A stretch of DNA of 17,032 nt from JAIBBG01 sp031417525 (GTDB taxonomy: Bacteria; Bacteroidota; Bacteroidia; Flavobacteriales_D; Sanyastnellaceae). Of this stretch, positions 1-8,065 are shown one piece after another (position 1 is the first letter of the stretch; every line of letters begins with the position of its first letter). The stretch covers positions 1 to 17,032 of the forward strand of contig JANOVT010000341.1 of the NCBI GenBank assembly GCA_031417525.1, in the 5' to 3' direction. Made by a program: the position numbers and the translations under genes. The notes beneath the pieces were generated by a model. It did no database searches. It was not told where the DNA came from and saw only the letters and a program-made list of their open reading frames with translations.

Positions 1-2707
1 CTCTTTTTTCATGCACCTTCGGAGATCCTGTGGCCGGTGAAGCAGAAGCCGGAAGTGATACAACATCAAAATTCAAATTGCGCAGAACTCGCATGATGTA
101 ACTCCAGGCACCCATGTTTTCAGGTTCTTCCTGCGCCCATACCAATTTCGCTTTTTTGTTATAGCTTTGGATGACTTCGAGGATTTGTTTTTCAGGAAGA
201 GGATACAATTGTTCCATACGAATGATCGCCATGTTCTCTCCGGATCCTGTTTTTTCCTTTTGCTCGAGAATGTCGTAATAGATTTTTCCACTACAGAATA
301 CAAGGGTATCGACGTCCTTTTTATTTACAGAAACATCATCCATGACTTCCATGAATTTTCCTTTTGCCATTTCATTCAAGGATGAAACTGCTTTCGGATA
401 ACGCAATAATTTTTTCGGTGTAAATACAACAAGTGGTTTGCGATATTCTGTGTGAACTTGTCGACGCAACAGGTGGAAATAATTCGCAGGTGTTGTGCAA
501 TTGCAGATCTGCATATTCAATTCAGCACAAAGCTGCAAAAACCGCTCGAGTCTTCCACTGCTATGCTCGCTGCCTTGTCCTTCATACCCGTGTGGCAAAA
601 GCATCGTGATGCCATTCATCGTTCTCCATTTGTCTTCTGCAGCGCTGATAAATTGATCAATCATGATTTGAGCGCCATTGTTGAAGTCACCAAATTGGGC
701 TTCCCAGATCGTCAAACCTTGCGGAGTTCCGAATGCATATCCATAATCAAAACCAAGCACTCCATATTCACTCAACAGTGAATTATAAATACTCAATTTC
801 GCCTGTTTGTCACTGATCATGTTCAGCGTGATGAATTGCTTTTCATCATCTTCATCCGTTTTCACTACCGCATGCCGATGTGAAAATGTTCCACGCTCGA
901 CATCTTGCCCACTTAGTCGTACTGGATGCTTTTCTTCTAGCAATGTCGCGTATGCAAGTAACTCACCCATCGCCCAATCGAGTTTATCTTCTTCGATCAT
1001 CTTCAATCGATCCGAAAAAACTTTGGCTGTCTTTGCAATGAATTTTTCGCCGACAGGCAATGTGCTGATTTTAGTTGCAATGCTTGTCAGTTTCTTTTTA
1101 TCAAAACCGGTATCAATCGACTGCTCAAAATCAATCTCCTTTGCTTTGCGGATTCCTTTCCAGGTATCTTCGAGAAAATGTTTGACATGCGCCATTTTCA
1201 TGGTCTTGGCGATTTCGAGTTTTGTATCGAGCATGGCTTCAAACTCTTTTTTCACTTGCTCGCCATACGCTTCATCAATGCTTCCTTCTTCTACCAATTG
1301 TTTGAGGTAAATCTCTCGAAGTGAAGGATGTGATGCAATGAGTTTGTATAATGATGGCTGAGTGAACTTCGGCTCATCTCCTTCATTGTGACCATACTTG
1401 CGATATCCAAGCAAGTCAACAAACACATCCATCTTGAATTTCATCCGGTATTCAAGTGCAATCTTCATCGTTTCAATCACGGCCTCAACATCATCTGCGT
1501 TCACGTGAAAAACTGGACACAAAGTGGTTTTTGCAACGTCTGTGCAATAGGTCGAAGATCTACCATCAAGATAATTTGTTGTGAATCCTACCTGATTATT
1601 GGTAACGATATGTATCGTGCCGCCCGTGCGATATCCATTCAACAATGCCATCTGCACAATCTCATACATGATTCCCTGGCCGGCTATGGCAGCATCGCCA
1701 TGAACAAGCACAGGCAAAATTTTATCTTCGCTTTTTAAGTAGTGATCAATTTTAGCACGGGTCAATCCTTCCACAACAGGATTCACCGCCTCGAGGTGAG
1801 ATGGGTTTGGACAAAGTGTCAAATGCACTTCATTTCCACTTGCCGTTTTGATATCATTCGAATAGCCATAATGGTATTTGACATCTCCATCAAAAGTCCC
1901 GTCTTCATCGTATTCCAAACCTTCAAATTCGGCAAAGACCTGCTCCTGAGGTTTGCCCATAATATTCGTCAGCACGTTCAGCCTTCCGCGATGCGCCATG
2001 CCAATCACAAGTTCTTTTACTCCCAGATCAGCACCATGTCGAACAATATAGTCCATCGCTGGTACAACAGCTTCGCAGCCTTCCACGCTGAATCTTTTTG
2101 CTCCGACAAATTTTTTGTGGATATACTGCTCGAACAATGAAGCTTCACTCGCCCTGAGGAGAAATTGTTTTTTCTCTTCAATGGAAAATTTTGGTTTGTT
2201 TACCATCTCGATCCGCTCGCGCAACCATAAAACACGCTCTGGATCGCGGACATACATGTATTCGATACCAATGTGTTTGCAATAACTTTCTTTGAGATGA
2301 CTGATAATGCCGCTCAATTTTGCTGGTCCAATTCCAATTTCATTTCCAGCCTGGAAAACTGTTTCCAGATCTGAATCGGACAATCCAAAATTCACAAGAT
2401 CCAGCGTTGGTGTATGCTTCCTTCTCTCTCTCACAGGATTGGTTTCTGTGAAAAGATGGCCCCGCTGACGATAGCCATTTATTAGGTTTATGACTTTGAA
2501 CTCCTTAACCAATTCTGCGGATGCTGCAGAAGTCAAAATTTCCCCTGATCCTTTTGGTAGCGTTTCAAATTCTGATTTTTGAAATTCAAATCCTTCGAAG
2601 AAACGCTGCCAGGAAATATCTACTGATTGTGAGTCTTGTTTGTACTGCTGATAAAGGGCATCGATAGCTGAAACGTCGCTGTTGCCGAGATATGTTTGTT
2701 TGTCCAT
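1..2707 (-). CDS. sucA: 2-oxoglutarate dehydrogenase E1 component (partial, C-terminus cut by window edge)
   Basis: This is the thiamine-diphosphate-dependent E1 subunit of the 2-oxoglutarate dehydrogenase complex. It decarboxylates 2-oxoglutarate and passes the succinyl group to lipoyl-E2 in the TCA cycle. Reading leftward from ATG at 2707-2705 (MDKQTYLGNSDVSAID) gives about 902 codons with no stop. Family motifs appear in the right order: HRGRLN near residue 239, GDAAIAGQG near 337 (cofactor region), YRKYGHNEGDEP around 440, GQDVERGTFSHRH near 600, and YEGQGSEHSSGRLERF near 709. The last visible residues, ASPATGSPKVHEKR, match the usual end of E1o, so probably only about 15-25 residues are missing. 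The E2 gene (sucB) often follows and would lie beyond the left edge. The upstream gene ends 92 bases away, and a weak promoter sits in that gap. The family call is near certain; the exact length is not visible. Confidence 0.96.
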   Translation of the reverse strand, partial: MDKQTYLGNSDVSAIDALYQQYKQDSQSVDISWQRFFEGFEFQKSEFETLPKGSGEILTSAASAELVKEFKVINLINGYRQRGHLFTETNPVRERRKHTPTLDLVNFGLSDSDLETVFQAGNEIGIGPAKLSGIISHLKESYCKHIGIEYMYVRDPERVLWLRERIEMVNKPKFSIEEKKQFLLRASEASLFEQYIHKKFVGAKRFSVEGCEAVVPAMDYIVRHGADLGVKELVIGMAHRGRLNVLTNIMGKPQEQVFAEFEGLEYDEDGTFDGDVKYHYGYSNDIKTASGNEVHLTLCPNPSHLEAVNPVVEGLTRAKIDHYLKSEDKILPVLVHGDAAIAGQGIMYEIVQMALLNGYRTGGTIHIVTNNQVGFTTNYLDGRSSTYCTDVAKTTLCPVFHVNADDVEAVIETMKIALEYRMKFKMDVFVDLLGYRKYGHNEGDEPKFTQPSLYKLIASHPSLREIYLKQLVEEGSIDEAYGEQVKKEFEAMLDTKLEIAKTMKMAHVKHFLEDTWKGIRKAKEIDFEQSIDTGFDKKKLTSIATKISTLPVGEKFIAKTAKVFSDRLKMIEEDKLDWAMGELLAYATLLEEKHPVRLSGQDVERGTFSHRHAVVKTDEDDEKQFITLNMISDKQAKLSIYNSLLSEYGVLGFDYGYAFGTPQGLTIWEAQFGDFNNGAQIMIDQFISAAEDKWRTMNGITMLLPHGYEGQGSEHSSGRLERFLQLCAELNMQICNCTTPANYFHLLRRQVHTEYRKPLVVFTPKKLLRYPKAVSSLNEMAKGKFMEVMDDVSVNKKDVDTLVFCSGKIYYDILEQKEKTGSGENMAIIRMEQLYPLPEKQILEVIQSYNKKAKLVWAQEEPENMGAWSYIMRVLRNLNFDVVSLPASASPATGSPKVHEKR

Positions 2708-2733
2708 CCGCTGAGATCCTTGTATTGGGTTTG

Positions 2734-2741
2734 CGAATTTA
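2734..2741 (-). promoter_or_regulatory. Candidate -7 element for sucA
   Basis: On the minus strand this reads TAAATTCG, one base from the Bacteroidota -7 consensus TAnnTTTG. It lies 26 bases upstream of the sucA ATG, a normal distance. I find no good TTG -33 element 17-21 bases further upstream, so sucA may instead be read through from the small gene at 2800-3168. Confidence 0.35.
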
Positions 2742-2799
2742 CGTTTATCCCGGTAGAAAGTTATGGTTTAGGGCGTTCAATTTATCACCTTCCCACTGC

Positions 2800-3168
2800 T
2801 TATTCACGATAATTATGTCTGATCCACACTTTCTGTGCTTCACGTTTCAACATGAGAGCAGTCAGTTCATCGAGTCTTTCTGTATGACCTGAAGTGTTCA
2901 TTGTTCTGCGCGCCAGCTTTTCTGACAGATCCACTCGATAAATGATTGCTCCCAACGTCTGATTCTTTTGTTCCACAATGATGGTCAGCATGCGTTTTAA
3001 TTCTGCAAAAAGCCACTCCGAAGATAGCACTGCAGGCGGCTCTGACATGGCAACATGAGGATGAAAATCTTTTTCGATCTGCCGCGCAACAGCATGGTAA
3101 AGCGCCTGATAGTCCGGTATGACTTCCGATAAAGGAAAAAGTTGAAGCGAGTCCAATTTTTTTGACAA
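2800..3168 (-). CDS. Small conserved-looking protein of unknown function
   Basis: I do not recognise a named family. The 122-residue product is soluble, with no signal peptide or membrane segment. It is rich in charged and helix-forming residues, including ELKRMLTIIVEQKNQTLG in the middle and RLDELTALMLKREAQKVW near the end. This regular amphipathic pattern makes it look like a real protein rather than a chance frame. It lies 92 bases upstream of sucA on the same strand and may be co-transcribed with it. The start is uncertain. The first usable start is TTG at 3168-3166, the first internal Met is residue 41, and the frame stays open upstream to a TAA at about 3259-3261 without any ATG. The true N-terminus could therefore be longer, from a rare start codon. 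Confidence 0.6.
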   Translation of the reverse strand: MSKKLDSLQLFPLSEVIPDYQALYHAVARQIEKDFHPHVAMSEPPAVLSSEWLFAELKRMLTIIVEQKNQTLGAIIYRVDLSEKLARRTMNTSGHTERLDELTALMLKREAQKVWIRHNYRE

Positions 3169-3274
3169 ATGTCGCAGACTAAAGCGGAAATGATTTACAC
3201 TTATTTCAACATATATCCAAGTGGATTCTTCACCTTGACTGGCAATAAATCCAACCGTTTATATAAAAGAACCC

Positions 3275-3304
3275 TTAGCATGGCGCATCACAGGCTTACA
3301 TTCG
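3275..3304 (+). promoter_or_regulatory. Promoter of the TonB-dependent receptor gene
   Basis: TTA at 3275-3277, a 19-base spacer, then TACATTCG at 3297-3304. This is close to the Bacteroidota pattern TTG / TAnnTTTG, with one mismatch in each box. It predicts transcription starting near 3310, which supports translation from ATG 3334 rather than TTG 3322. Confidence 0.6.
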
Positions 3305-3333
3305 CCACACTTTTTTAATACTTGCCCAATCGG

Positions 3334-5664
3334 ATGAACCACGTTTTACGATTTTTAATTTTTACTGCGTTTTGTATTTCCGTTCTGAATGCTGCGGCTC
3401 AAGGCACCATTCGCGGATTTGTCAAAGATTCTGAAACGGGTCAGCCGGTCATCTTTATTCTGGTTGGTTTGGAAGGAACAGCCTATGGAACACAAACCGA
3501 TGAAAATGGTTTTTATTCCCTGACAAAGATCCCGGAAGGAACATATACACTCATTATAAATGAATTTGGATTTAAAGAGGTGAAGGAACAGATTGCAGTG
3601 GCAAAGGATAAGGTTATTCCTCGAAACTATTTGCTCGAAAAGGATGATGTTATTCTCAAAGAAATTGAAATCACTGACAAAGGAAGTGCTCAAAAAAACA
3701 ACGTCAATATTTCCGTTGAATCCATGAGGGCAAAGGATATCAAACGTATTCCGAGCATTGGCGGATCTCCTGATTTGGCGCAAGCTCTGACAACACTGCC
3801 GGGTTTTATCAGCACAGGAGATCAGGGTGGTCAGATATATGTCCGCGGTGGTTCGCCGGTTCAGAATAAGGTGTTGCTTGACGGCATGATCGTCTATAAC
3901 GCATTTCACTCTATTGGACTTTTTTCTGTTTTTGACACAGACATCATTGCAAATGCTGAAATCTACACAGGTGGTTTTAGCGCGCAATACGGCGGTCGTA
4001 TTTCTTCCGTGATGGATATTACCACTCGTGATGGCAATAAGCGCGAAGTGGACGGTCACGTAGGAGTAAATCCTTTTGGAGTAAAAGCTCAGGTGGAAGG
4101 TCCTCTGAAAAAACTGAAGGAAAATGGCAGCGGTATTTCCTACATTTTTTCTGCTAAAAGATCCTATCTTGATCAGAGCTCAAAAAAATTGTACCCATAC
4201 ATCAACGATGGAAATGGCTTGCCTTTCAACTACACCGATTTGTATGGAAAACTTTCTTTCGCGGGTTCCAATGGTTCAAAATTTAATGCTTTTGGATTCT
4301 CTTTCAATGACGGTGTGCAGAGCTATAGGAAATTGGCTTCATTGAATTGGAACAACACCGGAGGCGGTGGAAATTTTGTGATCGTACCTTCTTCTTCTGC
4401 AGTATTGATCAGCGGAAATTTTGCCCGTAGCAACTACAACATCGTAATGAAGGAAGAAAATAATCCGGATCGTTCAAGTTCGATTACCAGTTTTAATTTC
4501 GGTCTTGATTTTAAGTATGGAATTGATAAAGACGTTTTGAGGTATGGTGTGGAGGTTGTCGGATTTTCGACCGACTACAAGACATTTGCTTTACTCGATA
4601 ATGCACAGATTGTGCAGTTTCAGCAGAACACAACCGAATTGAACACCTTTTTTGATTATAAATTGAATCGTGGAAGATGGGTGGTTGAACCGAGTATCCG
4701 TTTTCAATATTATGGAACGTTGTCTGTTTTTTCTCCTGAGCCACGTCTCGGGATAAAATATAAACTTGGCGAACGCCTGCGATTGAAGGCGGCTGCAGGC
4801 AGATACACACAAAACCTGATGGCAACCAATAGCGATCGCGATGTGGTGAATTTATTCTATGGATTTCTGGCAGGACCTGAAAACCTTCAATCTGAATTTA
4901 CTGATCAGAATTTGAATACACAGGAAGTGCGCAACGTGCTACAAACAGCACTTCACTATATTGTTGGTTTCGAATTGGACATTACTGAACGCCTCAACCT
5001 CAACATGGAAGGATATTATCGGAATTTCCGCCAATTGACCAATACAAACCGAAACAAAATATTTGAGGATACTGGCGTCAATCAGGACAAACCAGAAGCT
5101 CTTCGCCGTGACTTCGTTGTTGAAACCGGCTGGGCTGCAGGGTCTGACCTTGTGTTGAAATATGAAGACAAACACTATTATTTCAATGTGGTGTATTCTC
5201 TTGCTCAGGTAAAACGCTGGGATGGTTTCCGATGGTACGCGCCAGTGTTTGACAGAAGACACAACGTAAATGTCATCGGTACTTATTTATTCGGTGATGA
5301 AAAGTCTTGGGAGATCGGTGCGAGATGGAACCTGGGAAGTGGTCTTCCATTTACTCAGACTCAAGGATTTTATGATGGTCAGGGAGCGCAGAATGGTATC
5401 AGTCTGGATTATTTATCCAACAACAGTCAGTACCTCACGGTGCAATACGCTTCTCTGAACGGTGGCAGATTGCCTTATTATCATCGACTCGACATCAATA
5501 TCAAGAAAACCATTAAGTTTAAAAACAAAACAGCTCTTGAGCTAAATGCCGGAGCAACGAATCTTTATAATCGTGCGAATGTTTTCTACATCGACAGAAT
5601 CACCGGTCAACGTATTGATCAGTTGCCTTTCCTGCCTACTGTAGGATTTGATTTTACTTTTTAG
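3334..5664 (+). CDS. TonB-dependent outer-membrane receptor with carboxypeptidase-regulatory-like N-domain
   Basis: This is a 776-residue outer-membrane beta-barrel that would import a ligand using energy from the TonB/ExbBD system; the substrate is unknown. Residues 1-23 are a signal peptide (hydrophobic stretch ending NAAAQ). Residues 24 to about 107 form a CarboxypepD_reg-like beta-sandwich starting GTIRGFVKDSETGQPV. Residues about 127-233 are the plug, with the motifs QIYVRGGSPVQNKVLLDGM and GGFSAQYGGRISSVMDI. The rest is a barrel with alternating aromatic strands and a terminal aromatic strand ending GFDFTF, typical for BAM-dependent insertion. I chose ATG 3334 because it starts directly at the signal peptide; a TTG at 3322 would add four residues. 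There is no SusD partner beside it and it is shorter than a typical SusC, so I do not call it SusC. The ferric-siderophore versus other-ligand question stays open. Confidence 0.9.
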   Translation: MNHVLRFLIFTAFCISVLNAAAQGTIRGFVKDSETGQPVIFILVGLEGTAYGTQTDENGFYSLTKIPEGTYTLIINEFGFKEVKEQIAVAKDKVIPRNYLLEKDDVILKEIEITDKGSAQKNNVNISVESMRAKDIKRIPSIGGSPDLAQALTTLPGFISTGDQGGQIYVRGGSPVQNKVLLDGMIVYNAFHSIGLFSVFDTDIIANAEIYTGGFSAQYGGRISSVMDITTRDGNKREVDGHVGVNPFGVKAQVEGPLKKLKENGSGISYIFSAKRSYLDQSSKKLYPYINDGNGLPFNYTDLYGKLSFAGSNGSKFNAFGFSFNDGVQSYRKLASLNWNNTGGGGNFVIVPSSSAVLISGNFARSNYNIVMKEENNPDRSSSITSFNFGLDFKYGIDKDVLRYGVEVVGFSTDYKTFALLDNAQIVQFQQNTTELNTFFDYKLNRGRWVVEPSIRFQYYGTLSVFSPEPRLGIKYKLGERLRLKAAAGRYTQNLMATNSDRDVVNLFYGFLAGPENLQSEFTDQNLNTQEVRNVLQTALHYIVGFELDITERLNLNMEGYYRNFRQLTNTNRNKIFEDTGVNQDKPEALRRDFVVETGWAAGSDLVLKYEDKHYYFNVVYSLAQVKRWDGFRWYAPVFDRRHNVNVIGTYLFGDEKSWEIGARWNLGSGLPFTQTQGFYDGQGAQNGISLDYLSNNSQYLTVQYASLNGGRLPYYHRLDINIKKTIKFKNKTALELNAGATNLYNRANVFYIDRITGQRIDQLPFLPTVGFDFTF

Positions 5665-5677
5665 GACAGGCTGCAAA

Positions 5678-5715
5678 AAAAAATCCAGTCAGGGAATCAC
5701 CTGACCGGATTTTTT
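5678..5715. terminator. Bidirectional intrinsic terminator between convergent genes
   Basis: A stem of GTCAGG (5688-5693) pairs with CCTGAC (5700-5705) around the loop GAATCA. It is extended by ATCC/GGAT after one A-C mismatch, and flanked by an A-run on the left and a T-run on the right. It lies between the stop codons at 5664 (plus strand) and 5735 (minus strand), so it can end transcription from both sides. Confidence 0.85.
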
Positions 5716-5734
5716 ATTGATAGAATTTTTCTTG

Positions 5735-6238
5735 TCAATAGGGAACATGAATGAAGTGTCCATCTGTTACACTCACTTCTCCTGCAGTACCAAAATCGAA
5801 AAGCTCTGCATGGTAAGTCCCGGAAATTTTGTTGTTCTGATTTTTCGTAATGACAATCTGTCCCTGAGGATTGAATGCGCCCGTATAAACTGTTGTGCCG
5901 TTTTGGTATATCACCACATTGTCAAAATCAACTTCGTATGTGCCGGGTGTCAGACTGGAGAGCATTAAGGTGATGATATGTCCGCTATTATCAGGAGCGG
6001 TGAAAACATGGAGTCCAAGATCTGCATCAAAATTGTAATTGATGGAATTTGTATCCGCAGCAAATGGGTTTCCATCAACCGTTGCCGTCAATTTCATTTG
6101 TGTGCTGTCGGATGCAGGATTATTTTGATCTATGGTCTCTTCTGGTGTATCGTCTTGTTTCTCCTTTTTGCATGAATGGGCGGTGACAATTATCAGACTT
6201 GTGAGAAATAGAAGGAATGGGAAGTATAACTTTTTCAT
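5735..6238 (-). CDS. Small secreted lipoprotein, possibly DUF6252-like
   Basis: This encodes a 167-residue lipoprotein. The N-terminus MKKLYFPFLLFLTSLIIVTA is a lipoprotein signal, followed by HSC with the lipid cysteine at residue 23. A charged, proline-containing linker (KKEKQDDTPEE) comes next, then a beta-rich domain starting LTATVDGNPFAAD. Its end, ISGTYHAELFDFGTAGEV to VTDGHFIHVPY, resembles the small DUF6252-type lipoproteins common in Bacteroidota, whose function is unknown; I give that family from memory. I chose the Met at 6238 rather than the one nine codons upstream because only the downstream start places the lysines and hydrophobic core in a normal signal-peptide position. The lysine/acid-rich residues after the cysteine resemble the Bacteroidota lipoprotein surface-export signal, so it may face outward. 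Confidence 0.75.
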   Translation of the reverse strand: MKKLYFPFLLFLTSLIIVTAHSCKKEKQDDTPEETIDQNNPASDSTQMKLTATVDGNPFAADTNSINYNFDADLGLHVFTAPDNSGHIITLMLSSLTPGTYEVDFDNVVIYQNGTTVYTGAFNPQGQIVITKNQNNKISGTYHAELFDFGTAGEVSVTDGHFIHVPY

Positions 6239-6272
6239 TAATAGGGTTTTATCTTGAAATTGCAAGTTTGAA

Positions 6273-6303
6273 CGAAAGTAATCATTGAACGGTTACTCTT
6301 CAA
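6273..6303 (-). promoter_or_regulatory. Promoter of the lipoprotein gene
   Basis: On the minus strand TTG (6303-6301) is followed by a 20-base spacer and TACTTTCG (6280-6273). This is a good Bacteroidota -33/-7 pair with one mismatch in the -7 box. It lies 34 bases upstream of the ATG at 6238 and back to back with the gdhA promoter. Confidence 0.7.
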
Positions 6304-6349
6304 CGGACGATTTAGAATGTTTTTTCCATGCACTCTTCCAATCCGCTAT

Positions 6350-6357
6350 TACTTTCG
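6350..6357 (+). promoter_or_regulatory. Candidate -7 element of gdhA
   Basis: TACTTTCG is identical to the -7 box of the divergent lipoprotein gene. The -33 box is weak: ATG at 6328-6330 in place of TTG, with a 19-base spacer. An A/T-only stretch lies between this box and the start codon at 6399, giving a leader of about 35 bases. Confidence 0.5.
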
Positions 6358-6398
6358 CCCCCGTTTTAAAAAAATAATTTTAAAAACTCAATTGCATA

Positions 6399-7748
6399 AT
6401 GGCAAACAAGTATCAAGCACAGATTGACGCCTTCATGGCTGACATCAAAAGCAAAAACCCTAATGAAACCGAGTTTTTGCAGGCGGTGCACGAAGTAGCC
6501 GAGGCGGTTATTCCATACATCGAAGAAAATCCCAAGTACAAAACTGCGAAAATCCTCAGCCGCATTGCTGAACCTGAGCGTACGCTCATTTTCCGTGTGC
6601 CTTGGGTAGACGACAAAGGCGAAATTCAGATCAACCGCGGATACCGCGTTGAATTCAATTCTGCCATTGGACCATACAAAGGTGGTCTGCGTTTTCACCC
6701 AACAGTGAATCTGTCTGTTCTGAAATTCCTGGGATTCGAACAGATTTTCAAAAACTCTCTCACTACACTTCCGATGGGCGGTGGAAAAGGTGGTTCCGAT
6801 TTCGATCCAAAAGGAAAAAGCGATCGTGAAGTAATGGCTTTTTGCCAAAGTTTCATGACTGAACTCGCTCGTCACATTGGTCCTGATACCGACGTTCCTG
6901 CCGGTGATATCGGAGTGGGTGGTCGTGAAATCGGATTCATGTTTGGTCAGTACAAAAGATTGCGCAACGAATTCACAGGAGTACTTACAGGTAAAGGTCG
7001 CAACTGGGGTGGATCGTTGATCCGTCCGGAAGCTACAGGTTACGGATGTGTGTACTTCGCTGCAGAAATGATTGGCACGAAAGGAATGGAATTCAAAGGC
7101 AAAACAGTGGTGGTTTCCGGTTCAGGAAACGTTGCGCAGTATGCCATTGAAAAGGCTACCCAACTCGGTGCTACTGTCGTTACCGCTTCTGATAGCGATG
7201 GATACATCTACGACAAAGACGGTATCTCTGCTGAGAAACTGGCTTTCCTGATGGATATCAAAAATGTGAGACGTGGACGTATCAAGGAATACGCTGATAA
7301 ATACAAGTGCGAATATGTTGCCGGCAAAACACCTTGGGGTGTGAAGTGTGACATTGCTTTGCCTTGCGCAACTCAAAACGAGTTGAATGGTGATGATGCA
7401 AAAGCATTGATCGCAAATGGCGTTACTGCTGTTGCAGAAGGTGCGAATATGCCATGCACTCCGGAAGCTGTTACCAATTTCCAGAGTGCAAAAGTGATGT
7501 TTGCTCCTGGTAAAGCTTCTAACGCTGGTGGTGTTGCTACTTCCGGTCTTGAGATGTCACAGAATTCATTGCGTCTTTCATGGTCACGTGAAGAAGTTGA
7601 CACACGCCTTCACAACATCATGAAAAGCATTCACGCCGCATGTGTGAGCTACGGCGCGGAAGGCGATTACATCAACTACGTAAAAGGCGCAAACGTTGCA
7701 GGTTTTGTGAAAGTGGCCGATGCAATGCTCGATCAGGGTGTTGTGTAA
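6399..7748 (+). CDS. gdhA: NADP-type glutamate dehydrogenase, hexameric
   Basis: This enzyme catalyses reductive amination of 2-oxoglutarate with ammonium to L-glutamate, the main low-affinity route of ammonium assimilation. The 449-residue length matches the family I hexameric enzyme (E. coli GdhA is 447). The substrate-binding and catalytic region reads PMGGGKGGSDFDPKGKSD, with the catalytic lysine at residue 130. DVPAGDIGVGGREIG contains the catalytic aspartate at 170. The nucleotide fold begins at VVVSGSGNVAQYA (about 237-249), and the second-strand end ASDSDGYI fits NADP preference. The gene is monocistronic: it has its own promoter region, and a strong terminator follows 22 bases after the stop. 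It shares the substrate 2-oxoglutarate with sucA at the left edge, but the two genes are not in one operon. Confidence 0.97.
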   Translation: MANKYQAQIDAFMADIKSKNPNETEFLQAVHEVAEAVIPYIEENPKYKTAKILSRIAEPERTLIFRVPWVDDKGEIQINRGYRVEFNSAIGPYKGGLRFHPTVNLSVLKFLGFEQIFKNSLTTLPMGGGKGGSDFDPKGKSDREVMAFCQSFMTELARHIGPDTDVPAGDIGVGGREIGFMFGQYKRLRNEFTGVLTGKGRNWGGSLIRPEATGYGCVYFAAEMIGTKGMEFKGKTVVVSGSGNVAQYAIEKATQLGATVVTASDSDGYIYDKDGISAEKLAFLMDIKNVRRGRIKEYADKYKCEYVAGKTPWGVKCDIALPCATQNELNGDDAKALIANGVTAVAEGANMPCTPEAVTNFQSAKVMFAPGKASNAGGVATSGLEMSQNSLRLSWSREEVDTRLHNIMKSIHAACVSYGAEGDYINYVKGANVAGFVKVADAMLDQGVV

Positions 7749-7770
7749 TTTATACGAAAATTCTATTTTG

Positions 7771-7798
7771 AAAAGCCTCCGAAATTTCGGAGGCTTTT
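7771..7798 (+). terminator. Intrinsic terminator of gdhA
   Basis: Perfect inverted repeat: AAAAGCCTCCGAAA pairs with TTTCGGAGGCTTTT, a 14-bp fully complementary palindrome that ends in a T-run (8 of the 9 bases at 7795-7803). A hairpin would form with a short loop of the central AAATTT bases. Confidence 0.93.
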
Positions 7799-7829
7799 TA
7801 TTTTGAAGCCAATTGATTTGAAAAATGAG

Positions 7830-7942
7830 TTTTGTGCTAAACCATTGTGTGCTATAATTATTTAACACAGAACGGTACAACACATTATTGTGCTATATTT
7901 TTTTGTGCTAAACAATATTCACACAAAACATTTTAGCACAGA
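7830..7942. repeat. Cluster of TGTGCTA motifs arranged as two tandem dyads
   Basis: The heptamer TGTGCTA occurs directly at 7833-7839, 7848-7854, 7889-7895 and 7904-7910, inverted (TAGCACA) at 7934-7940, and inverted with one change (TAACACA) at 7863-7869. The 13-mer TTTTGTGCTAAAC occurs exactly twice, at 7830-7842 and 7901-7913, 71 bases apart. Each copy is followed 16-17 bases later by an inverted arm ending in CACAGAA. The right dyad is perfect over 9 bp (TGTGCTAAA 7904-7912 / TTTAGCACA 7932-7940). Possible explanations are a multi-site operator for the downstream secreted-protein gene, a structured leader RNA, or the remains of a small repeat element. I see no coding potential here. Confidence 0.75.
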
Positions 7943-8036
7943 AAAAATAATTTTCGGTATGATGGCTGAAGTTTTATGGAGCGAACTTTAAAGTAGCAGC
8001 CGAGCAACCTTTTACCTACCATATTTGTTTTTTGAT

Positions 8037-8044
8037 TACATTTC
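8037..8044 (+). promoter_or_regulatory. Candidate -7 element of the HYR/dockerin-like protein gene
   Basis: TACATTTC matches TAnnTTTG at all but the last base and lies 21 bases upstream of the ATG. It overlaps the palindrome TTTCGCGAAA (8041-8050), which could itself be a protein site. No clear TTG -33 box is present at normal spacing, so the promoter may need an activator; the TGTGCTA cluster ends about 95 bases upstream. Confidence 0.4.
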
Positions 8045-8065
8045 GCGAAACTTAGCCATTTAAAC

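Larger units (their letters stand above)
7749..8065. other. 317-base intergenic region between gdhA and the HYR/dockerin-like gene
   Basis: It contains the gdhA terminator, the TGTGCTA cluster, about 90 bases with no feature I can name, and a poor promoter match near 8037. It is more A/T-rich than the flanking genes. No ORF of useful length and no tRNA-like fold is apparent. Confidence 0.7.

Noticed and set aside
807..1310. 167-codon open frame on the plus strand
   Set aside because: It is antisense to sucA, rich in serine, phenylalanine and cysteine as expected from reading a conserved gene backwards. sucA motifs are continuous through this region.
3201..3281. 26-codon ORF on the minus strand (MLRVLLYKRLDLL...)
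   Set aside because: It is too short to support, has no promoter at a suitable place, and overlaps another frame that continues into the 122-residue protein. It could be part of a frameshifted N-terminus, but nothing in the sequence shows it.
3322..3324. TTG as start of the TonB receptor gene
   Set aside because: The ATG four codons downstream places the signal peptide normally and leaves a more usual leader after the predicted transcription start.
3355..4059. 234-codon open frame on the minus strand
   Set aside because: It lies entirely inside the TonB-dependent receptor gene, antisense. Its protein has an odd composition rich in Cys, His, Asn and Ile, no domain and no promoter. The receptor reading has continuous family motifs here.
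3334..5664. SusC of a glycan-utilisation locus
   Set aside because: No SusD, glycoside hydrolase or sensor gene is adjacent, and the protein is about 250 residues shorter than typical SusC.
7848..7869. CRP-type binding site (TGTGA-N6-TCACA)
   Set aside because: The half sites here are TGTGCTA and TAACACA, which do not match the CRP half site, and the spacing differs.
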